Positions 53,065-61,544 of a DNA stretch of 64,000 bases are shown here, piece after piece. Origin of the DNA: Aphodoplasma sp045541115. Its GTDB lineage: Bacteria; Bacillota; Clostridia; UBA1381; UMGS1253. Both the position numbers and the translations under genes were made by a program. Positions within the stretch are counted from its first letter, which is position 1. Every line of letters starts with the position of its first letter. The notes beneath the pieces were generated by a model. The model did not search any database and was not told the DNA's origin. It saw only the letters and a list, made by a program, of their open reading frames with translations. The DNA lies in NCBI GenBank assembly GCA_045541115.1, contig JAZQIM010000021.1:1-64000 (forward strand), written 5' to 3'.

Positions 53065-53757
53065 ATGCTTGGAATTATAGGGGCAATGGATATCGAAGTT
53101 GATATGTTAAAATCAATGATGGAAGAAAAAAGCATTTGCACTGTCAGCTCGGTAGATTTTGTGAGCGGGAAAATTTTAGGTAAGGATGTAGTTGTTGCAC
53201 GTTGCGGAATCGGAAAAGTAAACGCCGCGATATGTGCGCAGACGATGATTTTAAAATATGCACCGGATACAATAATCAATACGGGCGTTGGCGGCTCGCT
53301 GTCAAACTCGCTTAATATTGGTGATATTGCGATGGCAGATTATGTCGTGCAAAGTGATGCCGACACGAGCGCGCTTGGCGATCCTGTAGGACTAATTTCT
53401 ACAATAAACGTAATAAAAATCCCATCAAGCAAGAGAGTGTGTGATGCGCTTGAAAAGGCAGGCAAAGTTTTGGGACTTAAAACTGCATCGGGAACTATTT
53501 CGACAAGCGACAGCTTTATCGCATCGGCTGAAAAGAAAAAGTGGCTGGTTGAAAATTTTGATGCAATAGCATGCGAAATGGAAGGCGGCAGCATAGGCCA
53601 CGTTTGCTATGTAAACGGAGTTGACTTTGGGGTTGTGAGAGCAATTTCTGATAAGGCAGATGGAAGCTCACATATGGATTACGGTGAATTCTGCGCTATG
53701 GCAGCAAAAAATTCTACTGCGATGATTTGTGAATATATAAAAAATATGAGTATTTAA
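53065..53757 (+). CDS. mtnN: 5'-methylthioadenosine/S-adenosylhomocysteine nucleosidase
   Basis: About 230 aa. It removes adenine from SAH, giving the substrate of LuxS, and also acts on methylthioadenosine. Family features are MLGIIGAMDIEVDML, VARCGIGKVNAAICAQTM, INTGVGGSL, and the substrate site FDAIACEMEGGSIGHVCYVNGVDFGVVRAISDKAD (about 170-203), with the catalytic Asp in SDKAD. GTGAGGGAT lies 7-8 nt before this ATG; the GTG at 53050 is less likely. Confidence 0.94.
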   Translation: MLGIIGAMDIEVDMLKSMMEEKSICTVSSVDFVSGKILGKDVVVARCGIGKVNAAICAQTMILKYAPDTIINTGVGGSLSNSLNIGDIAMADYVVQSDADTSALGDPVGLISTINVIKIPSSKRVCDALEKAGKVLGLKTASGTISTSDSFIASAEKKKWLVENFDAIACEMEGGSIGHVCYVNGVDFGVVRAISDKADGSSHMDYGEFCAMAAKNSTAMICEYIKNMSI

Positions 53758-53774
53758 ATAAAAGTATATAAAAC

Positions 53775-53816
53775 AAAAGGGTACGCTTCGCATAAAGGAA
53801 GTGTACCCTTTAAATT
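53775..53816. terminator. Bidirectional terminator between mtnN and the mecA-like gene
   Basis: Stem AAAGGGTACGCTTC / GAAGTGTACCCTTT with loop GCATAAAG and A/T runs on both sides. Confidence 0.8.
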
Positions 53817-53829
53817 TCTATAAATTAGT

Positions 53830-54444
53830 TTAGTAGCAGCGACTGATATTGAAAAAGTCCTTCGAGTCAGCAAAATGAATTGCGTGCTCATTTATATATT
53901 CATCAGCAGCATCGCTGTTTTGAAGAGGTCTTGCATATTCGCTTGCAATCATACATAATCTCTTAAAGTCGATATGATTGCGATCTATTCTAAGGTAGAA
54001 TTCGTTTTGTGATTTAAAAAGGTTTGTTCCACAAAAGCTCTCGCATCCGGTGCTTCGAAGCATTTCGCAAAAACATACAAGCGAATTAAATGCAAAGTAT
54101 GAACATTTATTTTCAGGCGCAATTTTTGCCTTATAGCTGCCGCTTGCGAGCTTTTGTTTTTTGTTTAATTTTGCAGATTCTTTTTGTGCACTTTCATCAT
54201 CAGCCCTAAGACGTGTAATTACAAAGACGAAGTCCTCGCCTTGCGGACGTGCTTCAACAAGTATGTTGGAATGTATGATATTCTCATCTGTATAGTCTAT
54301 TGCCTGCTCGATAAGTGAGGCGATAAAATTTCTAAGCTGCGGTAAATCGGGAGAAAGCTCTTTTGGGTCGATGTCTAAGTCGTTAAGCTCAAGCGGTGTC
54401 ACGGTTACTCTGATTTTATTGATTGCAAGCTTTTCTATTTTCAT
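53830..54444 (-). CDS. MecA-like adaptor protein
   Basis: A 204-aa protein with the MecA-type start MKIEKLAINKIRVTVTPLELNDLDI, an LPQLRNFIASLIEQAIDYTD helix and a C-terminal domain with DFKRLCMIASEYARP. MecA brings substrates to the ClpC protease in Firmicutes. The middle linker (about 95-115) is charged, as in the family. CGAAAGGAGCGA precedes the ATG. The specific substrates are unknown. Confidence 0.8.
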   Translation of the reverse strand: MKIEKLAINKIRVTVTPLELNDLDIDPKELSPDLPQLRNFIASLIEQAIDYTDENIIHSNILVEARPQGEDFVFVITRLRADDESAQKESAKLNKKQKLASGSYKAKIAPENKCSYFAFNSLVCFCEMLRSTGCESFCGTNLFKSQNEFYLRIDRNHIDFKRLCMIASEYARPLQNSDAADEYINEHAIHFADSKDFFNISRCY

Positions 54445-54617
54445 ATCATATCGCTCCTTTCGATGTCTGATGACAAAAATACATTTAGAATATTTAATGT
54501 AAATACATTATATTCTTTAAAGCGTGCTTTTGCCATAACAAATATATGACTGTTATATTACTATTACGTAACTTTATATGTTTTTATACAGAAAATTTGT
54601 TATTTATTTAACTATAA

Positions 54618-54646
54618 TTGCAATATATAAAGATGTATGTTAAAAT
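54618..54646 (+). promoter_or_regulatory. Promoter of the rnf operon
   Basis: TTGCAA, 17-nt spacer, TAAAAT, about 60 nt before rnfC. No clear terminator or other promoter lies within the operon. Confidence 0.6.
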
Positions 54647-54707
54647 ATATAAATAATGACCTGAATTTAACGAATTTGGTGAGTCTCAAAAAGGAGATGA
54701 TGCGAAA

Positions 54708-56045
54708 ATGGCATACAGTTTTAAAGGCGGACTTCATATAGAAGATAATAAAACAAATACAAATAGCTTGCCTATATATGTTCTTGATGGCGTAAGTGAG
54801 CACGTATTTCCGTTGCAACAGCACATCGGCGCACCACTTAATCCTATAGTAGAGATTGGGAGTTATGTAAAGGTCGGCACAAAAATAGCTGATAGCGATG
54901 CTTTTATATCGGCGCCGATACATAGCTCTGTTTCGGGAACTGTTACGGCGATTGAAAAACGCCTTCATCCTAATGGCGCGATGGTGCAAAGCATTATTGT
55001 TGCAAATGACGGACAATACCTTATAGACGAAAATGTGACTCCAAAAGGAGAATTATGCGACTTATCGCCGGAAGAAATCGTGAAAATTGTTCGTGAAGCG
55101 GGAATAGTCGGAATGGGAGGTGCGACTTTTCCTACGCACGTAAAGCTCTCGCCACCAAAAGATAAGAAAATAGAATATGTAATTGTAAACGGAGCGGAGT
55201 GTGAGCCATATCTTACGAGTGACCACAGAGTGCTTCTTGAGATGCCGGATATGGTTTTATTTGGACTGCAAGTGGCAATGCGCGCGCTTGGACTTGATAA
55301 AGGACACATAGCGATAGAGCAAAATAAGCCCGATGCAATTTTACTTATAGAAGAAAAGCTTAAACAAGATGATTATAAAGACATAAAGCTTTGCGAGCTT
55401 CGAACAAAATATCCGCAAGGCTCTGAAAAACAGCTTATACAGGCAATAACAGGCCGTGAGGTACCTTCAGGAGCGCTACCTGCAGATGTCGGCGTTGTAG
55501 TTATAAATGTTGATACGGCCGTTGCGATTGCAACAGCAATTAAAACCGGTATGCCGTCGATTCGAAGAATCGTTACGGTATCGGGCGATGCCGTTTCAAA
55601 GCCGGCAAATTTCGAAGTAAGACTCGGCGTTAGTTTTTCGTATCTTTTTGAAAAGGCACAAGGCTTTATTAAAGAGCCTGAAAAGATTATTATGGGTGGA
55701 CCTATGATGGGGCAGGCTCAGGAATCTACTGATGTGCCGGTAATAAAGGGGACTTCTGCACTGCTTGCTTTTAGCTCAGATATGGTAGTGTATGATGAAG
55801 ATGATGCGTGCATACGTTGCGGTAAATGCGTAGAATCATGTCCGATGAAGCTGATGCCGTTATACCTTAATATGTATGCTCAGCATAGTGAGTGGGAAAT
55901 GTGCGAAAAGTACAATGTCCTTGATTGCATTGAGTGCGGTGTATGCTCGTTTTTATGCCCCGGCAGACGTCATCCAGTGCAAAATATTCGCATTGCCAAG
56001 CAGAAGGTGCTTGAACTCAAACGCGAAAGGGACGCTCTAAAATAA
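54708..56045 (+). CDS. rnfC: Rnf complex subunit C
   Basis: A 445-aa peripheral subunit and likely NADH-binding part of the ferredoxin:NAD+ oxidoreductase. It has a biotinyl-like N-terminal region (LQQHIGAPLNPIVEIGSYVKVGTKI, about 35-60), the NADH/FMN loop VGMGGATFPTHVKLSPP (about 130-147), VNGAECEPYLTSDHR, and two 4Fe-4S motifs CIRCGKCVESCP (about 367) and CIECGVCSFLCP (about 406). AAAGGAGATG precedes the ATG. It is the first gene of rnfCDGEAB. Confidence 0.95.
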   Translation: MAYSFKGGLHIEDNKTNTNSLPIYVLDGVSEHVFPLQQHIGAPLNPIVEIGSYVKVGTKIADSDAFISAPIHSSVSGTVTAIEKRLHPNGAMVQSIIVANDGQYLIDENVTPKGELCDLSPEEIVKIVREAGIVGMGGATFPTHVKLSPPKDKKIEYVIVNGAECEPYLTSDHRVLLEMPDMVLFGLQVAMRALGLDKGHIAIEQNKPDAILLIEEKLKQDDYKDIKLCELRTKYPQGSEKQLIQAITGREVPSGALPADVGVVVINVDTAVAIATAIKTGMPSIRRIVTVSGDAVSKPANFEVRLGVSFSYLFEKAQGFIKEPEKIIMGGPMMGQAQESTDVPVIKGTSALLAFSSDMVVYDEDDACIRCGKCVESCPMKLMPLYLNMYAQHSEWEMCEKYNVLDCIECGVCSFLCPGRRHPVQNIRIAKQKVLELKRERDALK

Positions 56046-56090
56046 AGATAAACCTGAGGGGAGGATGCAGAGCTTCTCTGCAATAATAAT

Positions 56091-57134
56091 ATGGCGGATA
56101 AAAAGTTTATGGTATCATCATCACCGCATATATCAACGTCAGAAAATACGAAAATGATAATGATAGATGTGATAATTGCGCTCATACCTGTACTTATAGC
56201 AGGGTGGTTCTATTTTGGTGTACGAGCACTTGTCGTTACATTTTTAAGTGTTGCATCATGTGTGTTATCTGAATACATATATCAGTGCCTATATATTGGA
56301 TTTCAAATCAAAAATAAAATGCATACGACTATGCGAGATGCATTAGAGAAAGCAAAGACAAAGACAGATATTGGCGATATGAGCGCCGTTGTTACGGGAC
56401 TTATGCTTGCTTTTAGCTTGCCTGTTACAACGCCTTATCCGATGGTAATTATCGGCGCTATGTTTGCTATTATAATTGTAAAACAGTTGTTTGGCGGAAT
56501 CGGCAACAATTTCGTAAATCCTGCACTTGCAGCGCGCGCATTTATGCTTGCATCGTGGCCCGTTGCACTGACAACGTATGTATCGCCCGTTATGAATTTT
56601 GCATCTTATGTATCATCTGCAGATGTGATGACAAGCGCAACTCCGCTCGCTCTTTTAAAAGAAGGCTTCGAGTCAAGCGCCGCGCCATCATTATATGATG
56701 CATTTTTAGGACGCATCGCCGGCTGTATTGGTGAAACGTCGACGATTCTTATAATAATGGGTGCGATATATCTTATTGTAAGACGTGTAATCAGCGTAAG
56801 GATACCGCTTAGCTATCTTTTGAGTTTTGCGGTTTTGGTATTTTTCTTCGGTTCACATCCGTATGATCTAAAATTTGTTATGTATCATTTGTGTACGGGC
56901 GGCGTGGTTTTTGCTTCAGTATTTATGGCAACTGACTACGTTACGACGCCTACAACAAAGATGGGACAGATGATTTTTGGTGTGGGTTGCGGAATATTGA
57001 CATTTGTAATACGACGATTCGGCGGATATCCCGAGGGAGCAACGTATGCGATACTACTTATGAATGTTTTGTCACCGCTAATCGATAAATACATTCACCC
57101 GAGAAGATTTGGGGAGGTGTCAAAGCGTGGATAA
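56091..57134 (+). CDS. rnfD: Rnf complex subunit D
   Basis: A 347-aa integral membrane subunit with about 9-10 helices. VSSSPHIS near the start is typical. The covalent FMN threonine is in DVMTSATPLALLKEG (about 182-196), and NFVNPALAARAFMLASWP is conserved. It forms part of the ion-translocating membrane core. The stop overlaps rnfG by 8 nt. Confidence 0.95.
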   Translation: MADKKFMVSSSPHISTSENTKMIMIDVIIALIPVLIAGWFYFGVRALVVTFLSVASCVLSEYIYQCLYIGFQIKNKMHTTMRDALEKAKTKTDIGDMSAVVTGLMLAFSLPVTTPYPMVIIGAMFAIIIVKQLFGGIGNNFVNPALAARAFMLASWPVALTTYVSPVMNFASYVSSADVMTSATPLALLKEGFESSAAPSLYDAFLGRIAGCIGETSTILIIMGAIYLIVRRVISVRIPLSYLLSFAVLVFFFGSHPYDLKFVMYHLCTGGVVFASVFMATDYVTTPTTKMGQMIFGVGCGILTFVIRRFGGYPEGATYAILLMNVLSPLIDKYIHPRRFGEVSKRG

Positions 57135-57708
57135 TAATATTAAAAATATACTAAAATACGCTTTTGTGCTGTTCGTCATAACAGCAATCAGCGCATCGCT
57201 GCTTGCGGCGGTAAACATGCTGACAAAGGATATAATCGTGCATAATGCAGTTTTGGAAGAGCAAATAGCTGTAGAAGAAGTAATGGGATTTGATGCAAGC
57301 TTTATTTCTTTGGATCACGCGTCTGTAATGGGATATGGTGCAGAAGCAATATATATTGCAAAAAATAAGGAAGGCGAAGATGCAGGCATCTGTATAAAAG
57401 TGGCCAAGCACGGTTATGGCGGCGAGGTTATAAGTTTAATCGGACTTGATATGGATAATAAGGTTACCGGAATTTGCATTTTGTCACACTCTGAAACACC
57501 GGGACTCGGAGCGAAGTTTACTGATGAAAAATTCATAGATCAGTTTAAAGGAAAAGGCAGGGTAGACGTTGTAAAGGCCGGAGCAAAAGAAAATGAAGTA
57601 AACGCCGTATCGGGTGCTACGAAAAGCTCGAAGGCTCTTGCAGACAGCGTAAATCTGGCAGTTGAGATTGCAACAAAAATCAAAGGAGAGGGGATATACT
57701 TACAATGA
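57127..57708 (+). CDS. rnfG: Rnf complex subunit G
   Basis: About 193 aa with one N-terminal helix (YAFVLFVITAISASLLAAVNML) and an external FMN-binding domain. The covalent flavin site is VSGATKSSKAL (about 160-170). ETPGLGAKF is conserved. The GTG at 57127 follows GGGGAGGTG; a longer frame would lie within rnfD. It overlaps rnfE by 4 nt. Confidence 0.94.
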   Translation: MDNNIKNILKYAFVLFVITAISASLLAAVNMLTKDIIVHNAVLEEQIAVEEVMGFDASFISLDHASVMGYGAEAIYIAKNKEGEDAGICIKVAKHGYGGEVISLIGLDMDNKVTGICILSHSETPGLGAKFTDEKFIDQFKGKGRVDVVKAGAKENEVNAVSGATKSSKALADSVNLAVEIATKIKGEGIYLQ

Positions 57709-58328
57709 AAAATAAAAAGTATTTAGCCACTCTTTTAAATGGAATAATAACGGAAAATCCAACATTTGTTCAGCTTATAGGAATGTGTCCGACGCTCGCC
57801 GTAACGACAACACTTCAAAACGGCATTACCATGGGTATTGCGGCAACGCTTGTTCTTACAGCATCAAACGTTGTTATATCACTTTTAAGAAAACTTGTAC
57901 CTGACAAGATACGAATTGCAGCGTATGTTGTAATAATTGCAAGCTTTGTGTCGGTTATTGATATGCTTCTCGAGGCGTATTTGCCTGAACTTGCAAAAAG
58001 CCTTGGAATATTTATTCCTCTTATCGTTGTAAACTGTATAATTCTTGCGCGTGCAGAGGCGTTTGCATCAAAAAATTCGGTTGGCCTTGCAGCACTTGAT
58101 GGACTTGGAATGGGAGCGGGCTTTACGGTTGCGCTTGCCATTATATCCTTTATCCGTGAGCTTCTCGGTTCGGGAAGTGTATGGGGAATAAATGTTATCG
58201 GTCAGGCACCTGCTATGACGATGTTTATACTTCCGCCCGGAGCATTTATAGTGCTCGGAATTGTAATAGGTATGATACAGCTTATAACAAGGGTGATAAA
58301 AAACAAAAAAGGCGGTGATACACAATGA
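57705..58328 (+). CDS. rnfE: Rnf complex subunit E
   Basis: A 207-aa membrane subunit with about 6 helices and the family core NGIITENPTFVQLIGMCPTLAVTT (about 12-35), followed by FIPLIVVNCIILARAEAFAS. Paired with RnfA, it holds an iron-sulfur centre in the membrane. ATGA overlaps on both sides. Confidence 0.95.
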   Translation: MKNKKYLATLLNGIITENPTFVQLIGMCPTLAVTTTLQNGITMGIAATLVLTASNVVISLLRKLVPDKIRIAAYVVIIASFVSVIDMLLEAYLPELAKSLGIFIPLIVVNCIILARAEAFASKNSVGLAALDGLGMGAGFTVALAIISFIRELLGSGSVWGINVIGQAPAMTMFILPPGAFIVLGIVIGMIQLITRVIKNKKGGDTQ

Positions 58329-58906
58329 TTGCGCAGCTTTTTACGATTTCACTTACCGCGATATTGATTGAAAATTTTGTGCTCGTAAAATTTTTGGGAA
58401 TATGTCCGTTTCTCGGCGTATCAAAGCGTGTAGATACCGCAGTCGGCATGGGATGCGCGGTTGCGTTTGTAATGACTCTTGCATCGGCTATGACATATGC
58501 CGTGTGGACATATTTGCTTGTGCCATTTAAACTTGAATATTTACAGACGATAGCCTTTATACTTGTAATTGCCGTTTTAGTACAGTTTGTTGAGATGGTT
58601 TTGCAAAAAATGATGCCGTCACTTTATAATGCACTTGGTATATACCTTCCGCTTATTACGACAAACTGCGCTGTGCTTGGAGTTGCAATTTTAAACATTG
58701 ACAACGGTTACAGCTTTATAAGCTCAATCGTTTACGGCTTTAGCGCAGCAGTCGGATTTACACTTGCGATTGTTATTTTTGCAGGTGTGCGCGAGAGAAT
58801 TAGATTCTCAAAAATACCGAAGTGTCTTGAAGGTTTTCCGATAGCACTAATCAGCGCAGGTCTTATTGCACTTGCGTTTATGGGCTTTTCGGGTTTTAAA
58901 ATCTGA
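58325..58906 (+). CDS. rnfA: Rnf complex subunit A
   Basis: A 193-aa membrane subunit with about 6 helices. ENFVLVKFLGICPFLGVSKR (about 16-35) and YLPLITTNCAVLGVAILN (about 108-125) are the family's symmetric cysteine-bearing loops, matching those of RnfE. It starts in a 4-nt overlap with rnfE. Confidence 0.95.
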   Translation: MIAQLFTISLTAILIENFVLVKFLGICPFLGVSKRVDTAVGMGCAVAFVMTLASAMTYAVWTYLLVPFKLEYLQTIAFILVIAVLVQFVEMVLQKMMPSLYNALGIYLPLITTNCAVLGVAILNIDNGYSFISSIVYGFSAAVGFTLAIVIFAGVRERIRFSKIPKCLEGFPIALISAGLIALAFMGFSGFKI

Positions 58907-58961
58907 TGGCAGACGGTATAAAAATACTTCGGTGTATTTTTGAGATAAGGAGGGAATCGAT

Positions 58962-59747
58962 ATGCAGATAGTAATAGCGTTTGCAATACTTGGTGGACTC
59001 GGAATCTTGTTTGGCGCATTACTCGGTTTTGCATCAAAGGTTTTTGCGGTTGAAAAAGATGAAAGAATAGATAAAATTGTTTCCTGCTTACCGGGGGCAA
59101 ATTGCGGCGGATGCGGTTTTGCCGGTTGCGCTAACTTTGCGCAGGCTGTTGTAAATGGTGAGGTGCCATATTCAGCTTGTCCGGTGTGCAATGCAGATGC
59201 GAAAGAGCAGATTGCCTCGATTATGGGCGTGTCTGCTTCAGGTGATGACGACAAACAAATGTGTGCAGTAGTGCTTTGCCAAGGAGCGAGCGGTGTTGCA
59301 GAAGACAAATACATATATAACGGTATAGGTGACTGCAACGCAGCAGCAAGACTTCGTGGTGGACAGAAAAAATGTGCATACGCATGTCTTGGCTTTGGAA
59401 ACTGTGTATCTGCGTGTGTGTTTGGAGCGATATCGATACAAAACGGCGTGGCAGTAGTTGACAAGGAAAAATGTACGGCGTGCGGCCAGTGCGTAAAAGC
59501 GTGCCCGAAGCATGTAATAAAGCTTACTACAAAAACAGATAAACCGATTGTTATTTGCAGTTCGAAGGACAAGGGCGCTGCCGTTACAAAAGCGTGTCGC
59601 GTTGGATGTATTGGATGCGGGCTTTGTGTAAAGGAATGTCCGGTAGATGCGATTATATTAAAAGATAATATCGCTATAATTGACGATGAAAAATGTATCA
59701 ATTGCGGTAGGTGCAAAGAAAAATGTCCGAGGGGCATTATAAAATAA
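58962..59747 (+). CDS. rnfB: Rnf complex subunit B
   Basis: A 261-aa ferredoxin-accepting subunit. One membrane helix (about 5-25) precedes the 4Fe-4S domain CLPGANCGGCGFAGCANFAQAVV (about 46-68). Further clusters follow: CAYACLGFGNCVSAC, CTACGQCVKACP (about 169), CIGCGLCVKECP (about 211) and CINCGRCKEKCP (about 240). Electrons enter here from reduced ferredoxin. AAGGAGGGAAT precedes the ATG. A 55-nt gap after rnfA contains no terminator. Confidence 0.95.
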   Translation: MQIVIAFAILGGLGILFGALLGFASKVFAVEKDERIDKIVSCLPGANCGGCGFAGCANFAQAVVNGEVPYSACPVCNADAKEQIASIMGVSASGDDDKQMCAVVLCQGASGVAEDKYIYNGIGDCNAAARLRGGQKKCAYACLGFGNCVSACVFGAISIQNGVAVVDKEKCTACGQCVKACPKHVIKLTTKTDKPIVICSSKDKGAAVTKACRVGCIGCGLCVKECPVDAIILKDNIAIIDDEKCINCGRCKEKCPRGIIK

Positions 59748-59771
59748 GTTTTACTATAAGGAGACAATGAA

Positions 59772-60128
59772 ATGTATTTTTTTTCTGATATATTTAAACC
59801 TTTAAGATGGCATATTCTTGCGTGCGTGGTTGTATTTTTTATAATGCCCGCATTTGCATATGTTGTAGCGCCACAGCTTGCGACTATGATTATGATGCTT
59901 TGCACAATTGCAAATTCGCTCGTAATACTGGCAACTACAATTATTCTTGCTATAAAAGAAGGTTTTAAGTGGTACTATCCGCTTATTATAGTTGTTTTAT
60001 ATATAATGTCTACAAGTATATATCAAACGGATTTTATGATACCTAACGCGATTTCATATCTGATTCTTTCATATTCAGCGCACATAATAGGATACATAAT
60101 AAGTAAGCTTATTGAAAGAAATATGTAG
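59772..60128 (+). CDS. Small membrane protein downstream of rnf
   Basis: A 118-aa protein I do not recognise. It has about four hydrophobic segments (HILACVVVFFIMPAFAYVVA, MIMMLCTIANSLVILATTIIL, YYPLIIVVLYIMSTSIY, AISYLILSYSAHIIGYIIS) and a short basic C-terminus. It lies 24 nt after rnfB and before the operon terminator, so it is probably co-transcribed with rnf. A role in Rnf assembly would be speculation. Confidence 0.75.
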   Translation: MYFFSDIFKPLRWHILACVVVFFIMPAFAYVVAPQLATMIMMLCTIANSLVILATTIILAIKEGFKWYYPLIIVVLYIMSTSIYQTDFMIPNAISYLILSYSAHIIGYIISKLIERNM

Positions 60129-60149
60129 AATATAATTATAAAAACACAT

Positions 60150-60184
60150 ATCGGCTTAATCTTATCGATTGGGCCGATTTTTTT
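60150..60184 (+). terminator. Terminator of the rnf operon
   Basis: A 12-bp stem ATCGGCTTAATC / GATTGGGCCGAT (two G-U pairs) and TTTTTTT. Confidence 0.85.
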
Positions 60185-60258
60185 GTCGGTCATAGCACGG
60201 GTGTTCTTTACATATATTTTATAGAAAATGTTTTATAAAATATAGCGCAGGAAGGGCT

Positions 60259-61296
60259 ATGGGGGAAGAGATGAAGTTTTTTAAGAAAAACAGAGTATTT
60301 ATATGTGTTATATGTGCGTGCCTTTTTAGTGTGACGGTGTGCTGCGCACTGGTATGTACGAATGTAAGTGCGCCGGTCGATGCGCAGGAGAGCTCGTACA
60401 TAAAATGGTTTGAGTTTGATGCTACAAATCAGATTCTTACGTGCGCAATGAATAATGATATAGCCTCGAAAAATGATGGGGGAGTAAATATAGACTGGAT
60501 AGAAGTTATCGCCGTACTTGCGACGAAAAACGGCGGAAAATTAAGCTCGTGTAAAACCTCTGATGTAGATGAAGTATGTGGTAAAATGCGCGGGGGAAAA
60601 ACGGCGGTAGAAATCAGCGGAAGTGAGAAGTACTATAATTACTACTACGAAGGCTATAGCGCGGCACTTGGCGGACTTGTGGGGTATTATGAGATAGAAG
60701 AAGATGCGCCTGACGGGAGCAAGCAAATGACAAGAAAATACGGGCTAAAGGGATTTTCGCCGATTGCAAAGGGGTATGGATTTTCGCATTATGACGATTT
60801 TGGTGCAGGAAGGACATACGGCTTTGCCAGAAAGCACCTTGGTAACGATTTGATGGGCAGCGTAGGAACGCCGATTATTGCAGTAGAGTCCGGTGTAGTG
60901 GAAGCGCTTGGCTGGAATATGTACGGTGGCTGGCGCATAGGCATACGCTCGCTTGACGGAATGCGCTATTATTACTATGCACACCTTAGAAAAGACAGAC
61001 CATATCACGCTTCGCTTTTTGTTGGCAAAACTGTCACGGCGGGCGATGTCATAGGTTATCTTGGCATGAGTGGCTACAGCACAAAGGAAAACACAAACAA
61101 CATAAATGTGCCGCATTTGCATTTTGGACTTGAGCTTATATTTGATGAGTCTCAAAAAGAGTCGAACAATGAAATATGGATTGATATGTATGAGTTTGTA
61201 GAGTTTTTAGAAAAGAACAAATCAAGTGTAATAAAGGATGAGAATAAAGAGTATAACAGGGTATATATGATGCGAGACCCTGCGGCATATGAATAG
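60259..61296 (+). CDS. M23-family (LytM-type) metallopeptidase
   Basis: A 345-aa protein with an N-terminal anchor or signal (VFICVICACLFSVTVCCALVC, about 13-33). A linker region of about 130 residues is followed by an M23 domain with the metal ligands in HLGNDLMGSVGTPI (about 193-206) and VPHLHFGLELIF (about 282-293), plus YYYYAHLRKDRPY. Such enzymes cut peptidoglycan cross-bridges. GVVEALGWNMYGGWRIGIRS fits the beta-sheet core. The ATG at 60271 (MKFFKKNRVF) is an alternative start with the better ribosome site. Confidence 0.88.
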   Translation: MGEEMKFFKKNRVFICVICACLFSVTVCCALVCTNVSAPVDAQESSYIKWFEFDATNQILTCAMNNDIASKNDGGVNIDWIEVIAVLATKNGGKLSSCKTSDVDEVCGKMRGGKTAVEISGSEKYYNYYYEGYSAALGGLVGYYEIEEDAPDGSKQMTRKYGLKGFSPIAKGYGFSHYDDFGAGRTYGFARKHLGNDLMGSVGTPIIAVESGVVEALGWNMYGGWRIGIRSLDGMRYYYYAHLRKDRPYHASLFVGKTVTAGDVIGYLGMSGYSTKENTNNINVPHLHFGLELIFDESQKESNNEIWIDMYEFVEFLEKNKSSVIKDENKEYNRVYMMRDPAAYE

Positions 61297-61302
61297 TAAG
61301 TT

Positions 61303-61330
61303 AAGCGATGGCGGATGCTATCGCTTTTTT
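61303..61330 (+). terminator. Terminator of the M23 gene
   Basis: Stem AAGCGATGG / CTATCGCTT with one G-U pair, then TTTT. Confidence 0.75.
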
Positions 61331-61366
61331 ACTTTATAGGAAACTGCGTTCCTATAAAGTAAAAAA
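61325..61366. repeat. Long perfect inverted repeat
   Basis: TTTTTTACTTTATAGGAA, loop ACTGCG, TTCCTATAAAGTAAAAAA: 18 perfect base pairs around a 6-nt loop. It begins within the T run of the preceding terminator. Confidence 0.8.
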
Positions 61367-61441
61367 CTTTGATTATATTGCCGTGCAAAATGCACATGGC
61401 TAAAAAAAGCGATATTGCTCCGCGTTTGTGCCAAAGGCGGT

Positions 61442-61462
61442 GCGGCAAAGCCGCTTTTTTTA
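61442..61462 (+). terminator. Hairpin with T run upstream of the ImmA-like gene
   Basis: Stem GCGGC, loop AAA, stem GCCGC, then TTTTTTTT. Either a further terminator of read-through or an attenuator; no gene lies between it and the preceding terminator. Confidence 0.6.
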
Positions 61463-61472
61463 TAAAAAAATC

Positions 61473-61501
61473 GTGACAAAAGAGTGGAATTGTGCTATTG
61501 T
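61473..61501 (+). promoter_or_regulatory. Candidate promoter of the ImmA-like gene
   Basis: GTGACA, 17-nt spacer, TATTGT, about 45 nt before the start. Confidence 0.4.
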
Positions 61502-61544
61502 ATTTATAGGAAATGATTTAATACAGAAAAGAGGCGCGGCAGAT

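Noticed and set aside
58847..59905. 352-codon frame antisense to rnfA and rnfB
   Set aside because: It mirrors two unmistakable rnf genes, has a His/Thr/Ser-rich composition typical of an antisense shadow and lacks a ribosome site.
61428..61544. N-terminal extension of the ImmA-like gene
   Set aside because: The extension would be translated from the hairpin and promoter region and has no ribosome site; the domain begins after 61545.
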